Positions 7,349 through 15,364 of a DNA stretch of 23,753 bases are shown here, piece after piece (positions within the stretch are counted from its first letter, which is position 1; every line of letters starts with the position of its first letter). A model generated the notes under the pieces. It saw nothing but the letters and a program-made list of their open reading frames with translations. It did no database searches and was not told where the DNA came from. Made by a program: the position numbers and the translations under genes. The stretch covers positions 1 to 23,753 of the forward strand of contig JAWLCQ010000062.1 in the NCBI GenBank assembly GCA_041687095.1, given 5' to 3'. The stretch is from JAWLCQ01 sp041687095 (GTDB lineage Bacteria > Planctomycetota > Phycisphaerae > SM23-33).

Positions 7349-10300
7349 GATGATTCTCCTGTGCATTCGCCTCAGGGTTCTTTCCGTTCTCCGCGGGCAG
7401 AGCGCATCGGCTCCGCCTCGACAACAGCCAGCAGGCCGCCACGCCCCCCGCCACAATGCCCCCCGCCAGCAGCACCAGCCCGTTCCATCCCAGCGACGTG
7501 TACTGCCGCACGCTCAGCACCCCCAGCGCCGCCGCCGTCATCGCCGCCACCGCGCACGTCCCGCACCGGCACGCGAGGCGATGCTCCTCCCGCTGCGGGA
7601 ACAGCCGCCGCTCCAGCAGCCGCACCAACGCCGGCAGCAGCAGCAGCGTCCCCACCCCGCTCACCAGCAGGATCGTCGCCAGCAGCATCCCCACCGTCTG
7701 GTAGGGCACCAGCGGGGCGAGCAGCAGGGGCAAAAACCCCGCCGCGATGACAATGATATTCCGCGAGATCGCCCGGGCGGGCTCCCCAAAGACGTTCGGG
7801 GCCGTTTCCTTCCACGATCCGCTCGCCGCGTACATCGTCCGCCCGCGGGCGAGGAAGTGGATGGCGAAGTCCACGGCCAGCCCCAGCGTGAGCGAACTGA
7901 GCACCGCCACGGGCATGTCGTAGTCCTTGCCGACGATCCCAATCGCCCCGTAGATCGCGGTGATCGTGACCGTGAGGGGGATCATGCTCAGCAGGCCCCA
8001 CAGGGCGGAGCGGAAGAGCACGGTCATCAGCAGAAACACCACCAGGAAGCTGCCCGCGAAGGCCTCCAGCATGCCCGTGACCATCTTCTCCTGCCACACC
8101 ACGTTGATGTACGTGAGCCCGAACCAGTCGGAGCGAACGGGCAGGTCCGTCCCCGGACCGGCCGCCACCGTCCGCACGACGGACTCCATGTCACGGTTAT
8201 CCCCGCTTCGCAGCTGCACCCAGATGTTCGCCGAGTGGTAGTCGGGCGAGACGAAGTGGTAGACGTCGTCCTTCACGCGGTCGTGCCCGCTGCGGAACTG
8301 GTCGATGGCCTGCGCGACAGCCTGGCGGTTGGGGGGGATGACCATGAAGTTCGGATCGCCCCCGTGCAGGTCACGGTTGACGGTCTTGACGATGTCCACC
8401 AGCGAGTTGGACTTGCCCACCGCCCCGGCCGTCGCCAGCGTCTCCTGCAACTGCTCGATCCGCGCCAGGTACGCGGGGTCCTTGAAGTACTCGCCCTCGG
8501 ACCGCTGCTCGTCGAGGAACAGCTCGACCAGCCCGCGGAGCGTCCGCTCGCGGAGGTTGGGCGCTTCGGTGTCAGGAAGCGGAGAGGGTTCCTCCGCTGA
8601 TCCCGCATCCAGCCCGGGGGGCAGGGAGGGACCGCCCGCCCCACCGTCTGCGCTCAGTCCCGCGGGCAGGGACGGACCGGAATCGCTCCCGCTCTCCTCC
8701 AGACCGGGCGGAAGGGAGGGACCATCAGACGACGGGGGGCTCTGGGTTTCCGAAGCAGGAGGATCAACAGGCGATCCCGCGTCACCCCCCGGACGCCCGT
8801 ATCCGCTTCGCTCCGTCGTGACAAGCAGTCGGGGGGCGTTGGGATTCGTCCCCGTCTCCAACCGCGAGAAGAACGCCTCGCGCGTGGGCGGATTCGCCTT
8901 CACGATCTCGTACGCATGCTCGCCCACCCGCTGCAGGCGGTCCCCTACCTCGACCGCGAACTCGCGTGCGGAGCGGGCGAACTGCTCCGCGTACGACTCC
9001 GTCGTCGTTGGCGAAGCGTACGTCAGCGCCAGCTCCTCCAACTGCAGGAAGTCCTGCATCGCGCTGTACGCGGACAGTTGCTCGTCCGTCGCGCTCAGTA
9101 CGTCGGGGCGGACCTGTTGGCGCGCGGCGTCGAGGATCTGCAGGGGGGTATTGGCATCACTCGCGGCGGTGCGGGCCGCTTCGCCCATGCGGGCGGCGAG
9201 ATCATTGAGGGACTCGCGGCGCGTCTTGGCCGCCGTGGCGATGCGGTCGGCGAGGACGTCAGGGGCGTAGGGCGTCGGTTCGGCCTCCAGCGCCAGGTAC
9301 GCCATGTACGTGCCCCCGAAGTGCTCGTTGAGCACGCGGTCGGCGACGCGGATGGGGTGGGTGGGCGTGAACCACTTCACCGGGTTGTCGTTGACGACGA
9401 TCTTGCTCATGCCCCACCCGGCGAGGACGAGCACGAGGACGGCCGCGGCGACGATGGGCTTGGCCCACCGGTACGTGCCGCGCCCCATCGCCTGCAGGAA
9501 GCGTGAGAGCGGGCCGTGGGATTCGCCCTCCGCGTGGCCCTTGGCCCCGAAGTTGGCCAGCGACCGCTCGGGCAGGAACGTCAGAAACGCCGGGAGGAAC
9601 GTCACCGTCAGCACCCACGCGACCAGGATCCCCATCGCCACGAACACCCCGAACACCTGCACGGGCGGGATCGGGGTGAGGGCGAGCGAGGCGAAACCCG
9701 CGGCGCTGGTCAGCGAGGTGTACAGCATGGGCGAGAACAGGTCGTTCATGACCTCGCGGATGGTCTGCCGCTTGTCGCGGAACTGCGGGTACTTCTCGAA
9801 GAACTCGCTGATGATGTGGATGCTGTCCAGGACGGCGATGGGCATGATGAAGATCGGGATCATGCTGCTCATGATGTGCACGGGGAACCCTGCGATGACC
9901 AGCGCGCCCATCGTGAAGATCACCGAGATCATCGCCACCAGCATCGACGAGACCACCAGCAGGACCTTGCGGAAGAAGAGCATCATCAGGACGAAGATGA
10001 CGGCCATCGCGGCGGGGGCGGAGATGGCCATCTGGAGGAACATCTCGACCCCGAAGGTGTCCTCCGCGACGGGCAGGCCGGTGACGTGGAACTGCTCGGG
10101 GCCGCCGAGTTGGGCGATCTTCCCCTTGAGGCGGTCGTAGACGCGGTAGCTGAGGTCCTTGCGGGTGAGCGGGAGGTAGAGGGCGACGGCCTTGCCGTCC
10201 CCGCTGACGATGGTGTCGCGGAGGAAAGGGATCCGCAGGGCGCGGTCGCGGATGGCGAGGGCCTCGGCCTGCGTGGCGGGCGGGGCGGCCATCAGCCACT

Positions 10301-10760
10301 CCATGCGGATCATGTTGCCCGGGGCGGGCTCGACGCTGTCGACGGTGGAGGGCGCCATGAGGTCGCGGACAATCACGCCCTCGTCCTCGTCGAGCCCCGG
10401 GGCGAGCGTTTCCCCGCGGAGCGTTTCGGCGAAGAGCGTGAGTTCGTGGATCTTCCGCAGCGACTGCGGGTTGAACACGCCCTCGGGGTGCTCGTCGTTG
10501 ACGACCCCGACGACGACCATGTCGTACAGGCCGAACCGCTCCTTCATCTCGTGATGGAAGCGGCGGACGGGCTCATCGGCGGCGAGCATGTTCTCCGGGT
10601 CGGTGTCGACCGTGATGGTGTGCAGCAGCGGCAGCGCCCCCGGGAACAGCGAGGGCAGGACCGCCAGGGCGGCGATCAGCAGCGTCACCGCCGCCGTCGC
10701 CCACGTCACCAGGCGGCGGCGATGCATCGAGCCTTCGATCAGTCGTGAACCCAGTGTCAT
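7335..10760 (-). CDS. MMPL/RND-family exporter with enlarged periplasmic loop carrying GPSLPxGL repeats
   Basis: The product has 1141 residues; the ATG at 10760 follows AAGGGAAG, and a second ATG 11 codons in is possible. The architecture is two RND halves: TM1 (about 17-38), first periplasmic loop, TM2-6 (about 244-405), TM7 (about 433-450), second periplasmic loop (about 451-892), then TM8-12. TM4 carries MPIAVLDSIHI with Asp312 and the matching helix in the second half carries AVDFAIHF, the usual place for proton-relay acids. Two extra hydrophobic segments near the C-terminus are unusual. The second loop is more than twice the size of the first and contains three GPSLPxGL repeats (residues 680-718). 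It probably exports a lipid or other hydrophobic molecule by proton motive force, as HpnN-like members do; the cargo is not known. The next gene overlaps by 14 bp. Confidence 0.9.
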   Translation of the reverse strand: MTLGSRLIEGSMHRRRLVTWATAAVTLLIAALAVLPSLFPGALPLLHTITVDTDPENMLAADEPVRRFHHEMKERFGLYDMVVVGVVNDEHPEGVFNPQSLRKIHELTLFAETLRGETLAPGLDEDEGVIVRDLMAPSTVDSVEPAPGNMIRMEWLMAAPPATQAEALAIRDRALRIPFLRDTIVSGDGKAVALYLPLTRKDLSYRVYDRLKGKIAQLGGPEQFHVTGLPVAEDTFGVEMFLQMAISAPAAMAVIFVLMMLFFRKVLLVVSSMLVAMISVIFTMGALVIAGFPVHIMSSMIPIFIMPIAVLDSIHIISEFFEKYPQFRDKRQTIREVMNDLFSPMLYTSLTSAAGFASLALTPIPPVQVFGVFVAMGILVAWVLTVTFLPAFLTFLPERSLANFGAKGHAEGESHGPLSRFLQAMGRGTYRWAKPIVAAAVLVLVLAGWGMSKIVVNDNPVKWFTPTHPIRVADRVLNEHFGGTYMAYLALEAEPTPYAPDVLADRIATAAKTRRESLNDLAARMGEAARTAASDANTPLQILDAARQQVRPDVLSATDEQLSAYSAMQDFLQLEELALTYASPTTTESYAEQFARSAREFAVEVGDRLQRVGEHAYEIVKANPPTREAFFSRLETGTNPNAPRLLVTTERSGYGRPGGDAGSPVDPPASETQSPPSSDGPSLPPGLEESGSDSGPSLPAGLSADGGAGGPSLPPGLDAGSAEEPSPLPDTEAPNLRERTLRGLVELFLDEQRSEGEYFKDPAYLARIEQLQETLATAGAVGKSNSLVDIVKTVNRDLHGGDPNFMVIPPNRQAVAQAIDQFRSGHDRVKDDVYHFVSPDYHSANIWVQLRSGDNRDMESVVRTVAAGPGTDLPVRSDWFGLTYINVVWQEKMVTGMLEAFAGSFLVVFLLMTVLFRSALWGLLSMIPLTVTITAIYGAIGIVGKDYDMPVAVLSSLTLGLAVDFAIHFLARGRTMYAASGSWKETAPNVFGEPARAISRNIIVIAAGFLPLLLAPLVPYQTVGMLLATILLVSGVGTLLLLPALVRLLERRLFPQREEHRLACRCGTCAVAAMTAAALGVLSVRQYTSLGWNGLVLLAGGIVAGGVAACWLLSRRSRCALPAENGKNPEANAQENHHAVR
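8607..8723 (-). repeat. Three coding repeats of GPSLPxGL in the exporter's periplasmic loop
   Basis: GPSLPPGLE, GPSLPAGLS and GPSLPPGLD start at residues 680, 695 and 710, a regular 15-residue spacing, followed by a decayed fourth copy (EPSPLPDTE). The same nonapeptide occurs five times in the barrel protein encoded two genes downstream. Codons differ among copies, so the similarity is in protein rather than recent DNA copying. Confidence 0.95.
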
Positions 10761-10910
10761 GGTTGCTTCCCTTCGCCTCTTGCCCCGTCACCGCGTGGGG
10801 CGCCCCGCTTCGAGGCGCCCCAAGAACCACGGGCCTACTATGTCTTACCGCCTGTGCGATCCCTTTGCCAGTGTCCGCTCCCCACCGCCAGAGCCATCGC
10901 AACGTCGTGG

Positions 10911-10954
10911 CACGGGCATCTTGCCCGTGTGTCGCAGGGGCGTCTCGCCCCTGC
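10911..10954. repeat. Pair of hairpins with TCT loops
   Basis: CACGGGCA-TCT-TGCCCGTG (10911-10929) is followed 4 bases later by GCAGGGGCG-TCT-CGCCCCTGC (10934-10954). Both stems are perfect (8 and 9 bp) and both loops read TCT. They look like two units of one dispersed repeat element. No U-tract follows. Confidence 0.85.
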
Positions 10955-11013
10955 CCGGGGGGCAGGTGGGGCCTGATGGCCCTGGAAACCCTCTCCAACC
11001 CATGCCCCCCCCC

Positions 11014-11439
11014 GGGCTGTCTCTTTATCACATTTCGGCGCTTCTGGACCTGGAGGACTCGCACGCCCCGCCGGCGCGTCTCCCGCCCGCCCGGGCTTGT
11101 CCCGGTGGAGCGGAGGTCGGGCCACCTACAACGCCGGCCCCTGGCTCCCGCTGCTTCTTCTTTTCGCCCCCGCCCGGCTCGTCCGGGTGGAGCGGAGGTC
11201 GGGACAGCCATGGCGGGCCGAGCGGACCCGGAGGAGCGGGTAGCTGGCCCGACCCTCGCTCCCCTGGGGCAGGCCCAGGGGGGGGCGGAAGAAGAAGAAA
11301 CAGAAGGAAGACGAGGCGTCGCGGGTAGCTGGCCCGACCTTCGCTCCCCCGGGACAAGCCCGGGAGGGGGCGGGAGCGCTTCGAGCAAGCCCGGCGTGGG
11401 CGGGAGGGGGCAGCGAAAAATGTGATACAGAGACAGCCC
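11014..11439. repeat. Nested inverted-repeat element of about 426 bp
   Basis: Outer arms 11014-11035 and 11418-11439 are inverted copies matching at 21 of 22 bases (AAATGTGATAnAGAGACAGCCC). Inside are four copies of a second unit: two forward at about 11090-11124 and 11173-11208, two inverted at about 11242-11280 and 11327-11364. Its consensus starts with the dyad CCCGGGCTTGTCCCGGG and continues GGAGCGGAGGTCGGGCCA. The block is therefore almost symmetrical about its middle (near 11225). There is no transposase frame. It could be a MITE-like element, an array of palindromic repeats, or a remnant of repeated insertions. Confidence 0.8.
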
Positions 11440-11467
11440 CCCGGGGGGGCCGCAGCGCCGAATCTTT

Positions 11468-11496
11468 TTGACTCCCCGGGGGATCGGGCGTATATT
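11468..11496 (+). promoter_or_regulatory. Sigma-70-type promoter for the metallopeptidase-like gene
   Basis: TTGACT (11468-11473) and TATATT (11491-11496) are separated by 17 bases, close to the ideal housekeeping promoter. Initiation would fall near 11503, leaving a leader of about 78 bases that ends with AAGGGG nine bases before the ATG at 11581. It begins just after the nested repeat block. Confidence 0.7.
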
Positions 11497-11580
11497 TTCG
11501 TTGCTTGGTCATGGTCGGCGGCGAGGCAGAGGGTCCCGCTGCGGCCGTCGCCCGGACACTTTTTCAAGGGGTACGGTATC

Positions 11581-12783
11581 ATGAAACGTCTGCTCGCACT
11601 GGGTTGGTTGCTGTCTGGAGTCCTGTTGGTGGGCTCCGTGTCGTTCGCGCTCGCCGATGGCGAGACGATGTCGGATCGCGAGCGGGAGAAGCTCGAGGCC
11701 CAGAAGGCGGCCGAGGAGTTCTACCCGGGCATGGAGAAGGCCTTCCTGCTGGCGAAGTGGGATGAGTTCGACGAGAAGGTCAAGGAGTCCTCGAAGCACT
11801 ACCGCTTCATGACCAAGGAGCAGCAGGCCAACGTCCGCTACATGCGGGAAGCGTCCCAGGACTGCCGCCCCAAGTGGTGGAAGGACTGCCGCTCCTCCAC
11901 CAACCGCAGCTTCAAGGCCGAGATCTGGAACCGCACCTTCATGGCCAACTACATGCCCAGTGACATGCTGGGCATGATGGCGCCGGTGGGCTATGACCAG
12001 GAGCGCAAGTGCCTCCACATCATCGTCACCTGGAAGCCCAACCTCGTCGAGAACGCCGACGCTGTCAAGGGCTGGCTGGCGACGAAGCACGGCATCAGCC
12101 AGGGCAACCTCGCCGAGGCCATCATCTGGCACGAGTTGGGGCACAACTACGTCACGCTCGGGCTGCCCATCAAGGCCATCATCCAGCTCTGGTGGGACCA
12201 CAGCGTCTTCTACTCGCACCTGCAGGAGTTCTATGCGGACCTCACCGCCATCTACCACGCCTCGACCCGCGGCCGCCTGACGGCCATGATGTTCCGCCTC
12301 GACGGGTTCGACTGGTACAGAGAGACCGAGTGCCACGACCGCGCCGCCCACGCCATCGGGGCCATCATCACCTCCGAGTGGCTCGCCAACCCCGACAAGT
12401 GGCCCAGCATCCACTTCCCCCCCGAGGTCCCCAAGGAGAAGATCGAACTCAAGACGATCATCTACCTCTACGAGAACATCGACCCCAACTGGACCCTCGC
12501 CGAGGACCAGGCCCTCCGCGACATCGTCAAGACCTTCGTCGCCAAGAGCGGCGAGAAGGTCCTCACCAGCCGCGGCAAGATCCCGCTGAGCAACAAGCAG
12601 ACCTTCATGCTCCTCGTCAACGACGACCGCGAGGAGGTCGCCAAGCGCGAGAAGTGGATCAAGGAGCGCCTCGAGGCCATCATCCAGTCCGGCCGGGCGG
12701 ACAAGGCCCCCGACCCCAAGGAAAAGAAGAAGGAAGGCCACGAGAAGCTCACCCGCGGGGACCGCATCCAACTCCCCTGGTAA
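11581..12783 (+). CDS. Secreted metallopeptidase-like protein with HELGH motif
   Basis: The product has 400 residues. The ATG at 11581 has AAGGGG upstream and opens a signal peptide (MKRLLALGWLLSGVLLVG, cleavage near ALADG at about 24-27); the open frame upstream of it is the leader. A charged helical segment (about 30-90) is followed by a Cys pair (Cys95, Cys103). The candidate zinc site is HELGH at 184-188, with QEFYAD at 215-220 supplying a third ligand (Glu216 or Asp220) about 28 residues later, a gluzincin-like pattern. The C-terminal part is Lys/Glu-rich and helical. It probably cleaves peptides outside the cytoplasm, but no known peptidase family is recognised. It stands alone with its own promoter and a hairpin after the stop. 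The putative catalytic residues are intact. Confidence 0.7.
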   Translation: MKRLLALGWLLSGVLLVGSVSFALADGETMSDREREKLEAQKAAEEFYPGMEKAFLLAKWDEFDEKVKESSKHYRFMTKEQQANVRYMREASQDCRPKWWKDCRSSTNRSFKAEIWNRTFMANYMPSDMLGMMAPVGYDQERKCLHIIVTWKPNLVENADAVKGWLATKHGISQGNLAEAIIWHELGHNYVTLGLPIKAIIQLWWDHSVFYSHLQEFYADLTAIYHASTRGRLTAMMFRLDGFDWYRETECHDRAAHAIGAIITSEWLANPDKWPSIHFPPEVPKEKIELKTIIYLYENIDPNWTLAEDQALRDIVKTFVAKSGEKVLTSRGKIPLSNKQTFMLLVNDDREEVAKREKWIKERLEAIIQSGRADKAPDPKEKKKEGHEKLTRGDRIQLPW

Positions 12784-12815
12784 GCGCTCCCGCCACGGCA
12801 CCGCCCGCATCTTCC

Positions 12816-12849
12816 CACCGCCCCCGGACGCTCGCGTCCGGGGGCGGTG
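12816..12849 (+). terminator. Strong hairpin after the metallopeptidase-like gene
   Basis: Arms 12816-12831 and 12834-12849 are exactly complementary (16 bp, very GC-rich), beginning 32 bases after the stop codon. Downstream reads TCGTTTCGG, a poor U-tract, so it may stop transcription imperfectly or mainly protect the 3' end. Confidence 0.65.
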
Positions 12850-12978
12850 TCGTTTCGGCGGCGGTGCAGGACGAGCAGCCACCGCAGAAGCGGAGCTGCT
12901 TGGGCGGGGCGGGACAACTTGGTGTTCATCCCGCGCGCGTACGACTCCCCTCGCTCCGCCCCGTGCATGCCCTGCGAA

Positions 12979-14139
12979 TCATTCCGCCCCCACCCGCCAG
13001 CCATCCTCGGTCTTCACCACAGGCACCTGTCGGCAGCTTGTCCGCTCCTTCCCGTCGTCGCCCGTCCACACGACCGTGCAGGAGACGCGCGTTTCGTGAC
13101 TGCCGACTCGCTGGAGTTCCCCCACCAACACCATCAGAACCTTCCGCGGAATCCCGCCCAAGAGGCTCTTCGCCAAGGCGTCTGCATCGCTGTCCACCAG
13201 ACTGGCGGCCGTCTTGGGGGCAAGCACCGACTTCAGCACCTGAACGTCCCGCGCCTCCAGGGCACGGAAGAAGCGCAGGAGGAGCTGCCGACACTCGTGG
13301 CGGACGAGCAGGCTCTCCAACTCCGCGTCGGTGATCCGTGAGCAGTACGTCTGCACATTCCCCAGCACCTTCACGACGCGCTCATTCGCGGAGTCCTTCG
13401 CCAGAGAGGCGAACTCCTCCGCCCACCGCGACCGCGCCTGCTTCAGCGACTCCAGCGTCGGGCTTTCGCTTGCGAGGAGATCCGCGGTGACCATCTGCGT
13501 TGCGACACTGGCCAGTTTCACCCCGACCAAGGTTCGCATGCTGAACGCGTCGCGTCCGTCGTTGGCGGCCGCCAGCGATTCGAGCACAACCGCCTTGGCG
13601 AGGCGAACGGCGGTCGTGAGTTCGACCACCAGCGCCGGTGGCACACGACCCTCCGCATCGGGGAACGCAAGCTCCAGCAGGCGCCCGGCTGCCTGCAACC
13701 GCAGCCCCATGGAGGGCGCATGCAAGGCAAACGCCGTAAGCAGATCGATTCGGAGCAAACCTTCTTCGGAGGAGACAGACGCAGGTTTCGCGTAACTGAT
13801 CCTGTCCAGGAGGTTCAGGACCGGCTGACCCTGGAGCGTCTCCAACTGCTCCTGCGTCACCGCCGGGAGGGCGGACGCGGGCTCCTGCTGCGGAAGCGAA
13901 GCAGGGACCTCCAACCCGTGCCGTTTGAGCACATCCGCCAAGGCGGCGGCGAACTCCCTGGTTCCGGGTGCGTCGATTCGGGCAATCTCCTGCACGTCGG
14001 AAGCAACCAAGACCGCCAGGTCGCACCGCCTGTCGGCTGACGGCACTGCGGGACCGGATGTGGGAGTCTCGCCCGTTACCGCACTCGCCAGGAACGAGAG
14101 GACTCCCACAACTACTGCACACCCAACGTGCTTCCCCAT
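12979..14139 (-). CDS. Exported protein of unknown function
   Basis: The product has 386 residues. The ATG at 14139 is preferred over one 7 codons upstream because AAAGGGAAG precedes it and it starts a clean signal peptide (MGKHVGCAVVVGVLSFLASA, cleavage near residue 22). The body is mainly helical: a segment about 35-75 around ADVLKRHGLEVPASL, then a long helical region (about 85-280). The last part (about 290-386) alternates strand and helix and ends VPVVKTEDGWRVGAE, a pattern seen at the end of NTF2-like domains, so such a fold is possible. No catalytic motif is visible. It sits 82 bp downstream of the DUF502 gene on the same strand and may be read with it. No function is proposed. Confidence 0.6.
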   Translation of the reverse strand: MGKHVGCAVVVGVLSFLASAVTGETPTSGPAVPSADRRCDLAVLVASDVQEIARIDAPGTREFAAALADVLKRHGLEVPASLPQQEPASALPAVTQEQLETLQGQPVLNLLDRISYAKPASVSSEEGLLRIDLLTAFALHAPSMGLRLQAAGRLLELAFPDAEGRVPPALVVELTTAVRLAKAVVLESLAAANDGRDAFSMRTLVGVKLASVATQMVTADLLASESPTLESLKQARSRWAEEFASLAKDSANERVVKVLGNVQTYCSRITDAELESLLVRHECRQLLLRFFRALEARDVQVLKSVLAPKTAASLVDSDADALAKSLLGGIPRKVLMVLVGELQRVGSHETRVSCTVVWTGDDGKERTSCRQVPVVKTEDGWRVGAE

Positions 14140-14221
14140 GGCAGCTTCCCTTTCGCGCATGCGTCCACCGCCGACCTTTCGACCCAGCGTACACCCACCC
14201 CGGGACCGCCCCGGATTCGCG

Positions 14222-14848
14222 CTATGGTTTCGACTTGCCCGCCGCCCCGGCCTGCGGGAGAGGCGCCTCGGCGCCGACGTGGGCGGTGGCGGCGATCTTC
14301 AGGGCCTGGTCCACGCTCAGGGGGACCTCCTGCACGTGCTCGGGCGAGACGTAGATCGTCGGGCCCCCGAACATGTACGCGTAGGGCAGGTACACCGCGA
14401 CGCGGGGCTCCCCGCCTTCCTCCGCGATTCCCAGCGGGCGGGCGTTGGTCTGGATCCCCATCAGGTCCATCTCCGACCCTGGGGGCCGGTAGCGGACCAC
14501 CTTGCCCATCCGCTCGGCATTGCCCCCGAAGAGCTGCATCAGGTCGCGGACGGACTCGTAGATCACCTTGATGCCTGGGAGGCGGCACAGCGTGCGGTCC
14601 AGGAACCCCAGCAGCCCGCGGAAGACCCACAGGTGCGTCAGCAGGCCCACGAGGTAGATGATCCCCAGGATCAGCAGCACGCCCACCCCGAAGGGGATCT
14701 CCACGTCCTCGCCCGCCCCCAGCGCCCGCATGAGCTTCCCGCCGATCCCATCGAGAAAGGCGGCGAGCACCCACACCACGTACGCCGTCACCGCCAGCGG
14801 GGCGATGACCAGCACCCCCGCGAGGAAGATCCGTATCTGCCGTTTCAT
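14222..14848 (-). CDS. DUF502-family membrane protein
   Basis: The product has 208 residues. The ATG at 14848 has AAGGGGAG upstream. Two membrane segments (about 7-32 and 52-76) flank a short loop, followed by a soluble domain with family hallmarks: LPGIKVIYESVRDLMQLFGG (about 90-109), then MDLMGIQTNARPLGI, VAVYLPYAYMFGGPTIYVSP, and VPLSVDQALKIAATAHVG near the end. The family is widespread but biochemically uncharacterised. It starts 26 bp after the stop of a STAS-domain gene on the same strand, so the two are probably one operon; this hints at a regulated membrane function. The C-terminal tail is Ala/Pro-rich and not conserved-looking. Confidence 0.85.
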   Translation of the reverse strand: MKRQIRIFLAGVLVIAPLAVTAYVVWVLAAFLDGIGGKLMRALGAGEDVEIPFGVGVLLILGIIYLVGLLTHLWVFRGLLGFLDRTLCRLPGIKVIYESVRDLMQLFGGNAERMGKVVRYRPPGSEMDLMGIQTNARPLGIAEEGGEPRVAVYLPYAYMFGGPTIYVSPEHVQEVPLSVDQALKIAATAHVGAEAPLPQAGAAGKSKP

Positions 14849-14874
14849 CCCGCTCCCCTTCCGGGTTCGCCCGG

Positions 14875-15246
14875 TCAGACCGTGAAGACGTCGAACTCGC
14901 GCATCGCCGCGCCCTCGTCGTCGGCGAAGCAGAGAACCTTGTGCAGGTTCATGATCTTGAAGACCTTCATCAGCTCCGGCCGCAACCCCGCGAGCACCAC
15001 CTTGCCCTTGATCCCCAGCGACTTCTTGTGCATCGTCACCAGCGAACCCAGCATGCGGGAGGCGAGGAACTTGACGGCCGTGAAGTCGAGAACGATCTTC
15101 TTCTCGGCGCGGTCTTCGATGAGGGCGTACAGGTCGCGGCTGATGGCATCGACGATCGTGCCGTCCAGGATCGACGCCTCGCGGAAGGTGACCACGGTGA
15201 CGTCCTGGTATCGCGAAATAACCAGTCCACGTGCGAGTTCGGGCAT
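14875..15246 (-). CDS. STAS-domain protein, anti-sigma factor antagonist type
   Basis: The product has 123 residues, the usual size for a single STAS domain. AAGGAG lies 8 bases before the ATG at 15246. The alternating fold is evident: VTVVTFREASILDG, IVDAISRDLYALIED, KKIVLDFTAVKFLASRMLGS, GKVVLAGLRPELMKVFKIMN, and KVLCFADDEGAAM. The Ser that is phosphorylated in the family corresponds to Ser63 in FLASRML, although the preceding Asp of the usual DS motif is Ala here. Partner-switching members are controlled by a Ser kinase and phosphatase; neither is in this window. It is followed by the DUF502 gene, so its target may be membrane-related rather than a sigma pathway. Confidence 0.88.
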   Translation of the reverse strand: MPELARGLVISRYQDVTVVTFREASILDGTIVDAISRDLYALIEDRAEKKIVLDFTAVKFLASRMLGSLVTMHKKSLGIKGKVVLAGLRPELMKVFKIMNLHKVLCFADDEGAAMREFDVFTV

Positions 15247-15364
15247 GGCGGAAGCTCCTTGGAACCGTCCAGAAACCAGCAGGACCGGCGGGCCGAGAGT
15301 TCCTCTCGCCCACCGGGAGGCATTCTACTGATTGCCTCGGCGGGCGTCACGCGGAAACTGCCGC

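Larger units (their letters stand above)
10761..11580. other. 820-bp divergent intergenic region rich in hairpin repeats
   Basis: No credible gene is present; all frames crossing it are Pro/Gly/Arg-rich read-through of repeats. It holds a dyad at 10797-10821, paired hairpins at 10911-10954, a nested inverted-repeat block at 11014-11439, and the promoter and leader of the plus-strand gene at 11581. The exporter operon must also be transcribed from here; a weak candidate on the minus strand (TAAGAC at about 10842-10847) was not convincing. Confidence 0.7.

Noticed and set aside
10573..11388. Insertion sequence with transposase
   Set aside because: No transposase motifs; the frames are Pro/Gly/Arg-rich read-through of repeats.
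11014..11439. CRISPR array
   Set aside because: Units are inverted as well as direct, unequally spaced and palindromic, with no uniform spacers and no cas genes in the window.
11422..11580. N-terminal extension of the HELGH protein
   Set aside because: It contains the promoter and leader and would place the signal peptide internally.
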